Source of the DNA: Rhizomys pruinosus
Taxonomy: Eukaryota > Chordata > Mammalia > Rodentia > Spalacidae
Assembly (NCBI GenBank): GCA_009823505.1
Contig: VZQC01005560.1
Span: 471,802 to 535,801, forward strand
Reading direction: 5' to 3'
DNA: 64,000 nt
The position numbers and the translations under genes were made by a program. Below are positions 23,539-33,709 of the stretch, one piece after another (position 1 is the first letter of the stretch; each line of letters begins with the position of its first letter). The notes below the pieces were generated by a model, which was not told the origin of the DNA, did no database searches, and saw only the letters and a program-made list of their open reading frames with translations.

Positions 23539-23985
23539 TGATGTATGACTTATGGAAAAAGTTTAATAACAATAAAAAAAGAATACATGTCCATAAAACC
23601 AACCCTTCAGATAATACTTGAAGCAATTCAAGGAGCAACTGTTCTGAAAAGGCAAAAGAGAGTAATTAATGAAGGTATAACTGTGGAAATACAAACCTAG
23701 ACCAAAAATGCAAACAAAGTAAACTGAAGGGGAAGCAATATACATCTCTCAACAATAACCTTAAATATCAATGGTCTAAACTCCCCAATCAAGAGACACA
23801 CACTGGAAGAATGGATTAAAAATTGAATCCATCTTTTTGTTGTCTACAAGAAACCCATCTCACCTCCTATAACAGGCACCATCTTAAGGTGAAAAGACGG
23901 GGAAAAAATATACCAAGCAAATGGTAGCAAAAAGCAAGCAGGAGTTGCTGTTCTAATATCAGATGAAATAGACTTCTGTTTGCAT
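23539..23985 (+). pseudogene. L1 ORF2 N-terminal (endonuclease) remnant
   Basis: It contains the start of the AP-endonuclease region (the aatatcaatggtctaaactc block and the caagaaacccatctcacctc block). It is frameshifted and ends abruptly near 23985. Confidence 0.75.
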
Positions 23986-24850
23986 TTTATCCCCTTTAGA
24001 AAAATGATTAGATTTGATCTCTCAATCCTGTTCCAGATTTCCTGAAAGTTGTGGCTAGGCTTGTTTATTTTTTCCTTTATTGGTATCTGAATATAACATT
24101 TCCTCAACCTTCTGTCAAATTTCTATTTTTTCTGGTTTGACCTCAACCATTGGCAGCTCTTCCTTTCTGGAGTTTTCTATCCCACTTACAACGGTGTTTC
24201 CAGCTTTGCCGCTTTGTTTCTGTTGTCTTCAAGTCTCCCCTTTCCTGCTGCTTCCTGCCCTGTTCCTGACCTGCTCGCTCACCTTCTGGGTGGGGTCCTT
24301 TGCTTTCTTCATCTGCCTGTTTGAATCCTCTCTGATGTCACTGATTTTTTTAATTAAACTTTTGAACACTTTGGCATTTCAGCTTTTTCAGTGTCTTTGA
24401 ACTTAATCATTGAAGAACCGTGGTTTTCTCAGGGATTTGAGGTGCCTTGTTTTTCCATGTTTCCTGTGTTTATGAGTTGGAATTTACTCATCTGTTGGGA
24501 TATATATCTTTTCCAATTTTACTTTGGAGTCTTAACTTTTCTCTCAAGGGCTTAATCCCCAGGACCATTCAGAGAGAAGAAAACAAATTTCGGGAACAAT
24601 AATAACACCAACCCAGATATAAAAATATAATTAAAATCAATTAAAGCCAACTGCTGTGCCACCAATAACCATAGAAAAGAAGCTGGTAAAAATAATGTAG
24701 ATAAAATAAGCTACGAAGTTAAAAAATACTTAAGATAAAGTAATAATAAGAGAATGAATGAAACAAAAGGTCAAGGAAAGAGAAATTTTAAATTAAAGGA
24801 AAGAAAGAAAGGCAAAGAATGGTAGGAAGAGGAAGGATCAAAAAATAGAA
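23986..24850. other. AT-rich intronic sequence, probably old L1
   Basis: T-rich to about 24540, then A-rich to 24850, with no exon or clear repeat match. The 106-codon open frame at 24080-24400 is a leucine/serine/phenylalanine-rich reading of T-rich DNA and has no support as a gene. Confidence 0.45.
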
Positions 24851-24856
24851 ATCTGG

Positions 24857-25092
24857 GAGCTAGAGAGACAGCTCAGCGGTTAAAAGCATTGGCTGCTCTT
24901 GCAGAGGACCCAGGTTCGATTCCCAGCACCCATATGGTGACTAACAACCATCTGTAACTCCAGTTCCAGGGGATCCAACGCCCTCCTCTGACCTCCACAT
25001 TCATTGCATGACATGGCTGCACTTACATACATGCAGGCAATTCACTCACAACACAGATAAAATAAAAATAATAAATAAAATATTTTTAAAAG
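24857..25092 (+). repeat. B2 SINE without duplication
   Basis: It starts gggagctagagagacagctc and has B box gttcgattccc and a single aactccagttccaggggatc. The tail is rich in aataaa. Confidence 0.9.
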
Positions 25093-25195
25093 GAGAGAAA
25101 TAAAATCTGACTGCACAGATATGCAAATAATCTTAAAGATAAAAAGAGGAATAGGATAAAAATATATAAGCTTTTTAAAAATAAAATAAATAAAG

Positions 25196-25405
25196 GGGCT
25201 GATGAGATGGCTTGCTGTGTAAAGTACATACCACTCAAGGCTAAAGCTCCAAGTTCTTTGGAACCCAAGTAAAGGTAGAAAGAGAGAACCAGCTCCAAAA
25301 GTTGTCCCATGACCTCTACACATATGCTGTGGCATGAAACACACACACACACATACACACATGCACACACGCACACATGCACGCATGCACAATAGTAATA
25401 ATAAT
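25196..25405 (+). repeat. B3-type SINE with CA tract
   Basis: It starts ggggctgatgagatggcttg, includes agttgtcccatgacctctac, and ends in a (CA)n/(CATG) tract typical of B3 tails. Confidence 0.8.
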
Positions 25406-25411
25406 GTAATT

Positions 25412-25559
25412 TGGGGGTCTTTTTGAGACACAGTCTCCCTGTAGCCCCAGTTGGCCTGAAACTCACTATGTAAACCAGGGTGGCCTTGAACTCACAGAGA
25501 TCCACCTTCCTCTGCCTCCCGAGTGCTGGGACTAAAGGCATGGGCCACCATGCATAGCA
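25412..25559 (-). repeat. B1 SINE
   Basis: On + it runs from tttttgagacacagtctccc to a ggccaccatgcatagc end, the complement of a B1. Confidence 0.9.
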
Positions 25560-25569
25560 GTAATAATAA

Positions 25570-25757
25570 TAATTTAAAGATTAATTTTATTTTTAATGGC
25601 ACATAAGTGCAGTTGCCTGCAGAAGCCAGAAGAGGGCGCCAGATCCACTGGAGCTGGAGTTGCAGGCAGTTGTAAGCCAACACAGGTGCTGAGAACTGAA
25701 CTCAGTTCCTCTATAAAAACAGTACATCTTCTTACCCAACTGAGTCATCGCTCCCCT
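25570..25757 (-). repeat. Old B2 SINE
   Basis: On + it contains gagggcgccagatccactgg and ends ctgagtcatcgctcccctg, a diverged B2 complement. Confidence 0.8.
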
Positions 25758-26404
25758 GCCCAATAATACAGTTTTTAACTCAGTGGGCAAGGCTTTGCAG
25801 GGACTGGGGCCAGGGCTAGAGCTGCTGCGTTGTCGTTCTATTTCTCTCTGTCACCTCTCCTGACACCATTAGGAGCTCTGATGCTCTGATCTCTTCTTTC
25901 TTTGGAATAAAGTCCATCCTTTGTCGGTTGTTACAATGACACTTACTCACTCAGGCAGAGGCAGCTTCCAATGCGCCCCTTACCCCCAGCAGCCTGATTT
26001 CAAGCTATCTTGATTTGGTTCTCAGCCTTCTTTAGTCACCCGGTGATAGGGAAAGCAGCATGGCGCCTTTCCTTTCACACCTCAGTCACTGTAGAAGCCT
26101 CTGTGACCTTGGAGGTGCGTGGGAGGCTTCAGCTGCAAACAACCAGTGCGTGACCATCAGCGCAAGCAGGGCATCCCCCAAACCATGGCAGCCCTGACAC
26201 TGTCTTCGTGAAGGTGGCCTCTGCTCAGTCTCTAGGCTGAGTACCCCCTTTAGATACCAATCACAGCTCCCTATGCCTCTGAGCAACGCTTATGGATCAG
26301 GACTCCCACAGCCATCTCCTCAGCAGGCAGTTCACGGAACTCAGAGGACTCTCTGGAGTCCACTGCTTTGTGCAAAGCACACAGATGAAGAGAGGTATAG
26401 GAAG
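25758..26404. other. Intronic sequence, nothing recognised
   Basis: I see no repeat consensus or family exon in this stretch. Short open frames on both strands are unsupported. Confidence 0.5.
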
Positions 26405-26406
26405 AG

Positions 26407-26656
26407 CTGGAGAGGTAGCCTAGCGGTTAAGAGCACCGACTGCTCTTGCAAAGAACCCGGGTTCAATCCCCAGCACCCACATGGCGTCTGAGAACCGTCT
26501 GTAACTCCAATTCCAGGAGAACTCCAGTTCCAGGGGAATCTGACACCCTCTTCTGACCTCCGCGGCATTGCACGACACGGGTGCACAGACCTGCATGCAG
26601 ACAGTACATTCATACACATAGAAAAATAAAAAAAATAATAATAAAATAAAAAAAAA
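26407..26656 (+). repeat. B2 SINE, 17-bp-duplication subfamily
   Basis: It has head gagctggagaggtagcctag, B box gttcaatcccc, the 17-mer duplication at about 26503-26536, gcattgcacgacacgggtgc and a long A-rich tail. The 189-codon minus-strand frame over it is a SINE artefact. Confidence 0.92.
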
Positions 26657-26934
26657 GAGGCATGGGCAAGCAGCAGGCGGCTCCTGCCACACCTCCACCA
26701 CCTCCAAAAACTTGTCTGGGTTGAGCTGTCGGGGAACTGTGAACCTTGTCTTTGGCAGAGCTGTCTGTTGGCCTCTAGGCCTGTCTGTGCAGTGTCCCTC
26801 CCTCCAGGGCCTGAGGAAAGACTCCTCTGTAATGAGGACAGTCATATGGCCTCCCAGGGGACAAGGCAGGTCAGAGATGAGCCAGGAAGGGTGGATTTCC
26901 TTGACCACCTTGGGGATTGTGAGACTAATCTTGA

Positions 26935-27430
26935 CATACCTGGGAGGAGAGAACTTCAGCTGAATAGTTTCCTCTAGCAGACTGGGCACGTCTCTGGGAC
27001 ATTTTCTTGATGGCTGGTTGATGTAGGAGGGCCCAGCCCACTGCGGGTGGTCCCATCTCTAGGTGGGTGGGCCTGGGCTGGAAGCAAGGTGGCGACCATG
27101 AGCTTCAGGCTCCTGCCTTGGCCTCCCTCGAAGATGAACCGTAACCTGTAAGATGAAACAAAAATGCGACTGCTCTTGCAGAGGACCCGGGTTCAATCCC
27201 CAGCACCCACATGGCGGCTGAGAACCGTCTGCAACTCCAATTCCAGTAGAACTCCAGTTCCAGGGGAATCCGACACCGTCTTCTGACCTCCGCAGCATTA
27301 CATGACACGGGTGCACAGACCTGTATGCAGACAGTACATTCAGACACATAAATAAAAACATAAATAAGAAATAAATGCTCTCCTGCCCAGGATGCTTTTG
27401 ACCATCCTGTTTATCACAGCAGCCGAAAGC
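26935..27430 (+). mobile_element. Rodent dispersed repeat R1 with nested B2
   Basis: It contains gggcccagcccactgcgggt and, after the B2 insertion, ends cctgtttatcacagcag. It has the same family and orientation as 16150-16500. Confidence 0.65.
27166..27372 (+). repeat. 5'-truncated B2 SINE, duplication subfamily
   Basis: It begins directly at gcgactgctcttgcagagga, lacking the first 50 bp or so, and keeps the B box and a 17-mer duplication (cagtagaactccagttccag variant). It is nested in R1. Confidence 0.88.
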
Positions 27431-27539
27431 AGCCTAGGACAGGAAAGAGCATTCTAGAAGGGCCCAAAGCTGTGCATTGTCACATCTCATGCTGCTTGTG
27501 GCATTTGAGAATGTGACCTCCCTTCTCGTTCTAAGACCA

Positions 27540-28015
27540 TCAAACACAACCTATACTTTTTATTTAGCACGTGTATGTGTATGTATTCATGTGTGGTAGG
27601 TGCACATGTATGTGTTTCCATGCATGTGAAGGCCGCAGGTCAACCTCAGGTGTCAGTCCTAGGACCACACCTTTTTTCTTCAGGTCGCATCTCTCCCTGG
27701 GCCTCACAGCTTCCCCTTTAGGCTGAAAGGCCAGCAAATCCCAGGGATCTGCCCATCCCTCTCCTGGGGCCGGGATACCATATGCACCACCACACTTGGC
27801 TTTTTTTTTGGCTTTTGATTTCCCTTTATTTTCCTTTTTTTTGTTTAGTTCAGGGTTCCAGGTCAGGGGTAAGATATTCCCTCCTCAGTTCATTCTCTCA
27901 GAAACACCCTTACAGAAATGTCTGAGGTCACACTTGGCTTTTTGTATGGATGCTGGGGTCAAACTCAGGCCTTTGTGTTTCCACAGGAAGCACGTAACCA
28001 GCTGAGTCCTCAAAG
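27540..28015 (-). repeat. B4-like composite SINE region
   Basis: On + it contains caggtgtcagtcctaggacc, gggatctgcccatccctc, caccaccacacttggc and finally ggatgctggggtcaaactca, the order of a B4-type (B1 plus ID) SINE. It is diverged and split by extra sequence. Confidence 0.55.
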
Positions 28016-28118
28016 AGAGTTTCGCCTGAGCTTTCATCTCTCTAGTCAGCCTTCAGGCTCTTCTGGGTTGTGAGCTGTGGAGTTTCCTCCCCTAGCCTTC
28101 CTTATCCCAGCCACCCCC

Positions 28119-28152
28119 CTCCACACACACACACACACACACACACACCCCA
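28119..28152. repeat. (CA)n microsatellite
   Basis: It is about 30 bp of CA dinucleotides. Confidence 0.95.
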
Positions 28153-28261
28153 TGCGCGTACACAAGGTGGGGTTGGTACCCAGGCTCCAGCTTTCCCTGC
28201 GGCTGGCACACCTCTACTTTATCAGTTCCCTCACCCTTCAGCTCCTGTCTCCCAGAAAATG

Positions 28262-28285
28262 ATTGCTGCTGCTGCTGCTGCTGCC
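28262..28285. repeat. (CTG)8 trinucleotide repeat
   Basis: It reads gctgctgctgctgctgctgc followed by a T-run. It is short and intronic. Confidence 0.9.
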
Positions 28286-28399
28286 TTTTTTTTAATCTCC
28301 TAAATATAGTTTTAGATGAGGGGCTTTTGTTTATTTGAAAGAGCAAAATCAGATTTAATTCAGCATGTTAACAAGAAGCCCTCACAGCCGTGCCTCTAA

Positions 28400-28945
28400 T
28401 AAGGTATAAGTGGTATATTGATTTCACAGGACCGTCTCCTGCATGGTGAGGAGAGCGGGAAGAGGCCCCAGACACCTAGCCCTGCAGGTGCCATTAAATG
28501 CAGGCAGCCCTGCTGTATCTGCCTCCCTCTGGCAGCACCAGGAGCAAGATTACAAAATCCAGCACACTTGGTGAGAAGAGCACTGTGTGGCACACAGCCC
28601 AGCTGGCAGGCAAGGGGCCTGGCAGCCTGGGGATGTCCCTCAGGAAGCAGGCAGAGCTGGCCCACTGCAGTCTGCTGTGGAGCTGCAGGCACCTCAGCTG
28701 ACAGCTCAGGGCAGAAGCATGGCCTCTGTTCTGAATTCATGGAAACAAAGAATGTTAGAAGCAGCGACATTGTTCTGGGCTCCACAAGAGAGGTGACATC
28801 AGCCAGAGGCCTTTAAATGGTGTCCTGAGCACAGGCCTGGAATTTTGGCTCGAAAATGGATCATGATTTGTCCAAGCCTTTTCTAAAATATTATATAGTA
28901 ATTAAAAGTATCAGGCTGGTGTAAGTTAGCCCTTCTGGATGCTTA
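28400..28945. other. Intronic sequence, nothing recognised
   Basis: The stretch is GC-rich at 28430-28720 and carries open frames of 129 (minus) and 132 (plus) codons on opposite strands. Neither resembles a known family, and no splice-bounded MROH segment is visible. Confidence 0.5.
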
Positions 28946-28949
28946 ACAA

Positions 28950-29449
28950 CCATACTTAATGCCCATATTAATTTGGCCGAAGGACTTAAGGGATAACTTT
29001 GTTCCTTGCCCTCAGAGGTCAACTAAGTCCCAGGGGACTATGCATGGGGGCATCTCTTGAAATGTCCTGCAAATGTGAGTCACCAGTCTTCCTGTGCAGA
29101 GAGGTCTTGGAAATCCACTAATGGGACTTCAGCCACTGTCCAGTCTATAAAGAGGAAAGTCTGCTAACGCTTCAAAAAGGGAAGCCTGGTCTAGCAAGAC
29201 CTGACTTTGTCCTCGAGTGGATGGAACCGGTGATTGAAAAGCCAAAAGCCTCCCTCCAAAAAAACCTGAGTGACACTTGAGGACCAGATCCTCAACTGAC
29301 CTTGAGAAAACAAAAACCTTGGTTAATCTGTGGCCTTAAACATCCAAAAGGAAAGTATAACCAGAAATAATCAGTAAGGCCTGAAAAATTGTACTTCAGG
29401 TATAAAACTTGAGATCTTACTAAAACGACAAAAAAGTAAAAAAAAAAAA
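28950..29449 (+). mobile_element. Dispersed A-tailed repeat R2
   Basis: It shares long blocks with 36990-37513, such as aagtcccaggggactatgca, ggtctagcaagacctgactt and ggtataaaacttgagatctt. Both copies end in the same aaagtaaaa-type A-tail, which suggests a retroposed element mobilised by L1. Confidence 0.75.
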
Positions 29450-29463
29450 ATATATGGACCATG

Positions 29464-29650
29464 AGGGGCTAGAGAGAAGCTAAGCAGCTAAGAGCACTGG
29501 CTGCTCTTATAGAGGGTCCAAGTCCAGTTCCCAGCATCCACATGGCGGCTAACAACCATCAGTAACTCCAGTTCCAGGGGATTCAGTGCTCCAAGGGCAT
29601 TGCATGCACATGGAACACTTACGTATAAAGTAAAATTTAATAAAAAAGGA
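29464..29650 (+). repeat. Old B2 SINE
   Basis: It starts gaggggctagagagaagcta and has a single aactccagttccaggggatt and an aataaaaaagg end. Confidence 0.85.
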
Positions 29651-29901
29651 ACAGGATTTGGATAGAGCAGGTGGAATGGGCGGTCCCGAAAGCAAAGGCG
29701 GAGGAGCAGATGGGTGGTGTGCTCTGAGGACTTAGAAACGCACGCGCCCGGAGCCGGCCTTCTCAGGCGCCCTAGCCTCAGCAAAGAAGGCTTGGAGAAA
29801 GCTGTCAAAGCACGCAGAGCACGTAGAAATGGCCCACTTGGCACAAGCCACTCTCACTTGGCCTCCCTGTTCCCGCCCCGCCCCACCTCGGCCCACTCCA
29901 G

Positions 29902-30057
29902 GAGCTGGACGACACGTACCAGGTGCAGCCAGCAACGCGTTACTGGCCCTCTGTCGGCAGTGGCCAGCAGTGGCCCAGCATCTGAAGACAGAGCTCATGA
30001 CCGGCGTCTTCCCGCACCGCAGCCTGCTGTACGTGATGGGCATCCTGGCTTCACAGG
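29902..30057 (+). pseudogene. MROH exon 3, frameshifted
   Basis: The block follows acceptor ccactccag (ends 29901). The first seven codons read ELDDTYQ, as expected after exon 2. The family sequence then continues in another frame as AASNALLALCRQWPAVAQHL and later HRSLLYVMGILASQ, so one base is missing around 29922-29925. The 3' boundary is also abnormal: the sequence after CAG (30056) is ggcatg, with no GT. A GC donor at 30058-30059 would give a phase compatible with the next block, but this is speculative. Family exons may also be missing before 38974. Confidence 0.75.
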
Positions 30058-31240
30058 GCATGTCTGCCAAAGGAGGGGCTGAGGGCCAGGCATGAAGACC
30101 CCAGGACCCCTGGGACCTTTTGGTGGCCATAGCTAAACATGAGTTGCTCCTGCTGCTGCCCCAAGCCCCTGCAGTCCAACAGCCCTCTCGGCAGCTCTGA
30201 GCCCCCTTGGCCCACCAGCCCTCAGGAGCCCACAGAAGGGGAAAGGGCCTCCAAGCCACTATTTGATGGAGTCATACTGCTGTGGGTACCTCAACAGCTG
30301 GGCCAAGAGATGGCCCAGATCCTATGAGTTTGCCACCCAGCCCTGGCACCTCCATGTGGTGGCTGCAGCACTGGTCTCCTCACTTGCTGACACAAGACAG
30401 GGCCAGATGAGAAGCATAGCTTTGAGATGTGGTATTGATGGCCAGGGTTACCCAGCCTGCCTTTCCTGTGCCCCGAGCCTCTGCCTGCTTCCATTACTCT
30501 GTTCATGAGCCTGACTATCCTTGTAGCTGCCCAGCTAGGAAGGTACTGGCCTGGGACAGGGTGGCTGGAGGAGACCAGGAAGAGGAGGGATCAGCTGCCC
30601 TGGAGGAGGCAGCCAGTGTGAGCCACGTCTACCCAGGGCCTTAGGAAGAGCAGGTCAGCAACTGGCAAGATCAGGCAGAGAGAAGAGGGGGCTCCACGGC
30701 CGTTCTGGGGAGTCCATGCTCAGGCTGGGACTAGGTAAGACCTAGCTTATGACCTCCAAATTGTCAGGCTGGGATGCACAGAGACCCCCAAAGCAAGCCC
30801 TCTTGTGGTGGAATTTCCAGCCTTTCCAAAAGACCTCCCAGCATCACAAAGTCCCTTCACAGCCAAACTGTCTCAGACTTGAAGGGATCATAGCGTATGC
30901 CAAATCAGAACGGTCCCTCCATTTACTAGTGGAGAATGGAAGCCCAGAGAGGGTAAACAACTTGCCTGAGGTCACACAGAATGCAGGCAGCGCCACAGCT
31001 CCAGCCCAGCACTCTGGCCCTTCAGCCTCTCATTTCAGCTCATGTTCTCCCTCCTGGCTGGTGGTCTACCTCCTCCCCAATGGATCCCATCAGGCAAGAA
31101 CAGGCCAGTGTCTAAGGAACATCCAAGGTGGGACCCAGGTTCTGGCTGGCCTCGGTCATGGGAACCATCCGTGTAGCCACCTTCCTCTTCTAGAGAAGAG
31201 CTTCTCAGAAAGGAAGACAGAGCAAGCTGGAAAGACCTCC
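30058..31240. other. Intron between MROH blocks, possible lost exons
   Basis: GC-rich, low in repeats. A segment near 30113-30170 reads LLVAIAKHELLLLLPQAPA and could be a decayed exon, but I cannot align it to the family with confidence. No other candidate is visible. Confidence 0.35.
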
Positions 31241-31425
31241 TGACCCAGGAGGGGAGGATGAAGGACAGGGAGAGGGGAGACAGGGATGGAGGAGGGGAGG
31301 GGAGGATGGAGGACAGGGAGAGGGGANCAGTAAGGGCTGGAAGGCCTGAGCACTAGTCACACAGGACAGCAGGAACAGTCAGTAAGGGCTGGAAGGCCTG
31401 AGCAGTAGTCACAGTGATCTCCCTG
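31240..31425. repeat. Tandem duplications around a single N
   Basis: The GA-rich gaggacagggagagggga block occurs twice and cagtaagggctggaaggcct occurs twice, with one N at 31327 between the two pairs. This looks like an assembly join in a tandem repeat. Confidence 0.8.
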
Positions 31426-31766
31426 GCCCTTCTCTCCACTACAGATAGGACCAGCCTCCACCACACACCATCTGGATATCAACTTCAATAAATTTAAAAG
31501 ATTGAAACCAAGCAGAGGACATTCTCTGACCAAAACATAAATTAGAGGTTGATGTTAAAATATATCTGGAAAAACTCCAAATGCTTGGACATTAAATAAC
31601 TCATTTCTCAGTGCCCTCTAGGTCAAAAGAGTCTGAGAGAAATTTATAAAATATTTTAATTGAATGTAACTAAAACATATTTGAACATTTTGAGGCACCA
31701 GAAGCTGTTTATATTAGAAAATCCATAAAATAGATTATTTAAAACTTTGTTTTAAGAAGCTACCAA

Positions 31767-31925
31767 GCTGGGCATGGTGTTGCACACCTTTAATCCCAGC
31801 ACTTGGGAGACAGAGGAAGGTGGATCTCTGTGAGTTCAAGGCCAGCCTGATCTGCCTAGTGAGTTCCAGGATAGCTGGGCCTACAGGGAGACCCTGTCTC
31901 AAAAAAGAAAAAAAAAAAGAAAAGA
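31767..31925 (+). repeat. B1 SINE
   Basis: It starts gctgggcatggtgttgcaca and ends ctgtctcaaaaaagaaaaaa. Confidence 0.92.
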
Positions 31926-31964
31926 AAACCAAAAAGATGAAGAAGGAAGAAGAAGCTACCAGGG

Positions 31965-32207
31965 CTGGAGAGATGACTCAGCAGTTAAGAGCACTGGCTC
32001 CAGCTGGAGAGATGACTCAGCAGTTAAAAGCACTGACTCCAGCATCCACATGACGGCTAACAACCACACAAAAATCCAGTTCTGGGGGATCCAACACCCT
32101 TTTCTGACCCCCATGGGCATTGTATGGCACAGGTGCACTTACATACATGCAGACAATACACATAAGCATAAAATAGTAAAGTAAAAATAATAAAATTATT
32201 TTTAAAA
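31965..32207 (+). repeat. B2 SINE with duplicated head
   Basis: The head segment ctggagagatgactcagcag occurs twice, about 37 bp apart (31971 and 32008), then the body continues with a single aatccagttctgggggatcc and an A-rich tail. Confidence 0.88.
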
Positions 32208-32250
32208 AAGAAGCTACTAAGGAAAAGCAAACTAATCCCAGAGTAAGTAG

Positions 32251-32335
32251 AAGGGAGGCAGAGGCAGGAGGATGGTTGTACGTTTGAGGCCAGCCTGGCC
32301 TACATAGCGAGTTCCAGGTTAGCCAGGAAAAGAAA
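32251..32335 (+). repeat. B1 SINE fragment
   Basis: It contains gaggcaggaggatggttgta and ccagcctggcctacatagcg, the middle of a B1. Confidence 0.75.
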
Positions 32336-32367
32336 AATGTTCATTCATCAAAAATATCACTAGATTT

Positions 32368-32521
32368 GGGCCAGGCATGGTGGAGCTCACCTTTAATCCC
32401 AACACTCGGGAGGCAGAGGCAGGTGGATCTCCGTAGGATCAAGGTCAGCCTGGTCTACAAAGAGAGTCCTAGGCCAGTTGGGGCTACAGGAAAACCCAGT
32501 CTCAAAAAAATAAAAAATAAA
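32368..32521 (+). repeat. B1 SINE
   Basis: It starts ggccaggcatggtggagctc and ends cagtctcaaaaaaataaaaa. Confidence 0.92.
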
Positions 32522-33079
32522 TCATTAGACTGATTAAGAGGGGCAAAAAACCCCAAAAATGTCAATTTCAGAAATGAATAGAAAGGAATAATTAACAATA
32601 TTACAACCCTTTAGATCTTAAATTAGACAAATAAAATTTGAAAAAGACAAATACCCTGAAAAAAAAAAACACAAATTAGCAAGCTGACAGAGAAGAAGCA
32701 GAAAAGCTCAGCAGTCTATGCCTATTAAAGGACTTAGAATTACGTAGAACCTTCCTATTACCAAAGGGCGCCCCCTTTGCCTGCCCTACGGCATACCAAG
32801 CACAGGTACCAGCCCCAGAAACAGCAACAGGCCGATGCGACTGAGAACAAGGGCAGTCTAGAGGGCTGCAGGCAGCTTACTCAAGCTTCCATCAAAGTTA
32901 AACAATACCAATTCTACACAAACCCTTCAAGAAAACAAGAGCAACACTTCCAATGTCATTTTATGAAGCCAGCACAACCCTAATCCTGGATCCAAGGACA
33001 CTGTGAGAAAACTACAACCTGACGTCATTCATGCAGACATACTGAAAAGCTTTATCAAAATATTAGCAAACAGAGCAAA

Positions 33080-33222
33080 AGATTCAGTGGTTAAGAGCAT
33101 TGGCTGCACTTGCAGAGGGCTCAGGCTTGGTGCTCAGCACCCACAACAGGCAGTCCACAACTGCCTGTAGCTCTAGCTTCATGGGATCTCACACCCTCTT
33201 CTGGCCTCCTTGGGTGCCCACA

Positions 33223-33258
<36 letters not shown>

Positions 33259-33275
33259 CACGCACGCATGCACGC

Positions 33276-33308
<33 letters not shown>

Positions 33309-33325
33309 TATACATGCACACAATT
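33080..33325 (+). repeat. Diverged B2-like SINE with CA/CG tract
   Basis: It starts gattcagtggttaagagcat, includes cacaccctcttctggcctcc, and ends in alternating CA with a CGCGCG core (33226-33312), a Z-DNA-prone tract. Confidence 0.75.
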
Positions 33326-33329
33326 TTTC

Positions 33330-33476
33330 TTTGTCATTTTGAGACAGGGTCTCCCTGTAGCCCCAGCTGGCCTGAACTCACTGTGTAGACCAGGCTGGCC
33401 TTGAACCACAGAGGTCTGCCTGCTCCTGCATCCCAAGTACTAGGATTAAAGGCATCTGCTGCCACACCTAGCACAC
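33330..33476 (-). repeat. B1 SINE
   Basis: On + it runs from ttttgagacagggtctccct to tgctgccacacctagc. Confidence 0.92.
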
Positions 33477-33483
33477 ACAAATT

Positions 33484-33709
33484 TTTTTTTTTATGTGTAT
33501 GAATGTACTGTCTGCATGTAGGTTTGTGCAACCATGTCGTGCAATGCTGCGGAGGTCAGAAGAGGGCATTGGATTCCCCTGGAACTGGAGTTCTCCTGGA
33601 ATTGGAGTTACAGACGGTTCTCAGCCGCCATGTGGGTGCCAGGGATCGAACCTGGGTCCCCTGCAAGAGCAGTCGGTGCTCTTAACCACTAGGTCATCTC
33701 TCCAGCCCC
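33484..33709 (-). repeat. B2 SINE, 17-bp-duplication subfamily
   Basis: The complement has the full young structure: head ggggctggagagatgacc, B box, duplicated 17-mer (33583-33615 on +), and the A-tail as a T-run at 33482. Confidence 0.92.

Noticed and set aside
26420..26989. 189-codon minus-strand open frame
   Set aside because: Half of it is an antisense B2 SINE translation (the VLSACRSVHPC type), a pattern seen at every B2 here.
30113..30170. Decayed MROH exon (LLVAIAKHELLLLLPQAPA)
   Set aside because: The similarity could not be established from memory and there is no proper acceptor. It is noted only as a possibility in the intron entry.
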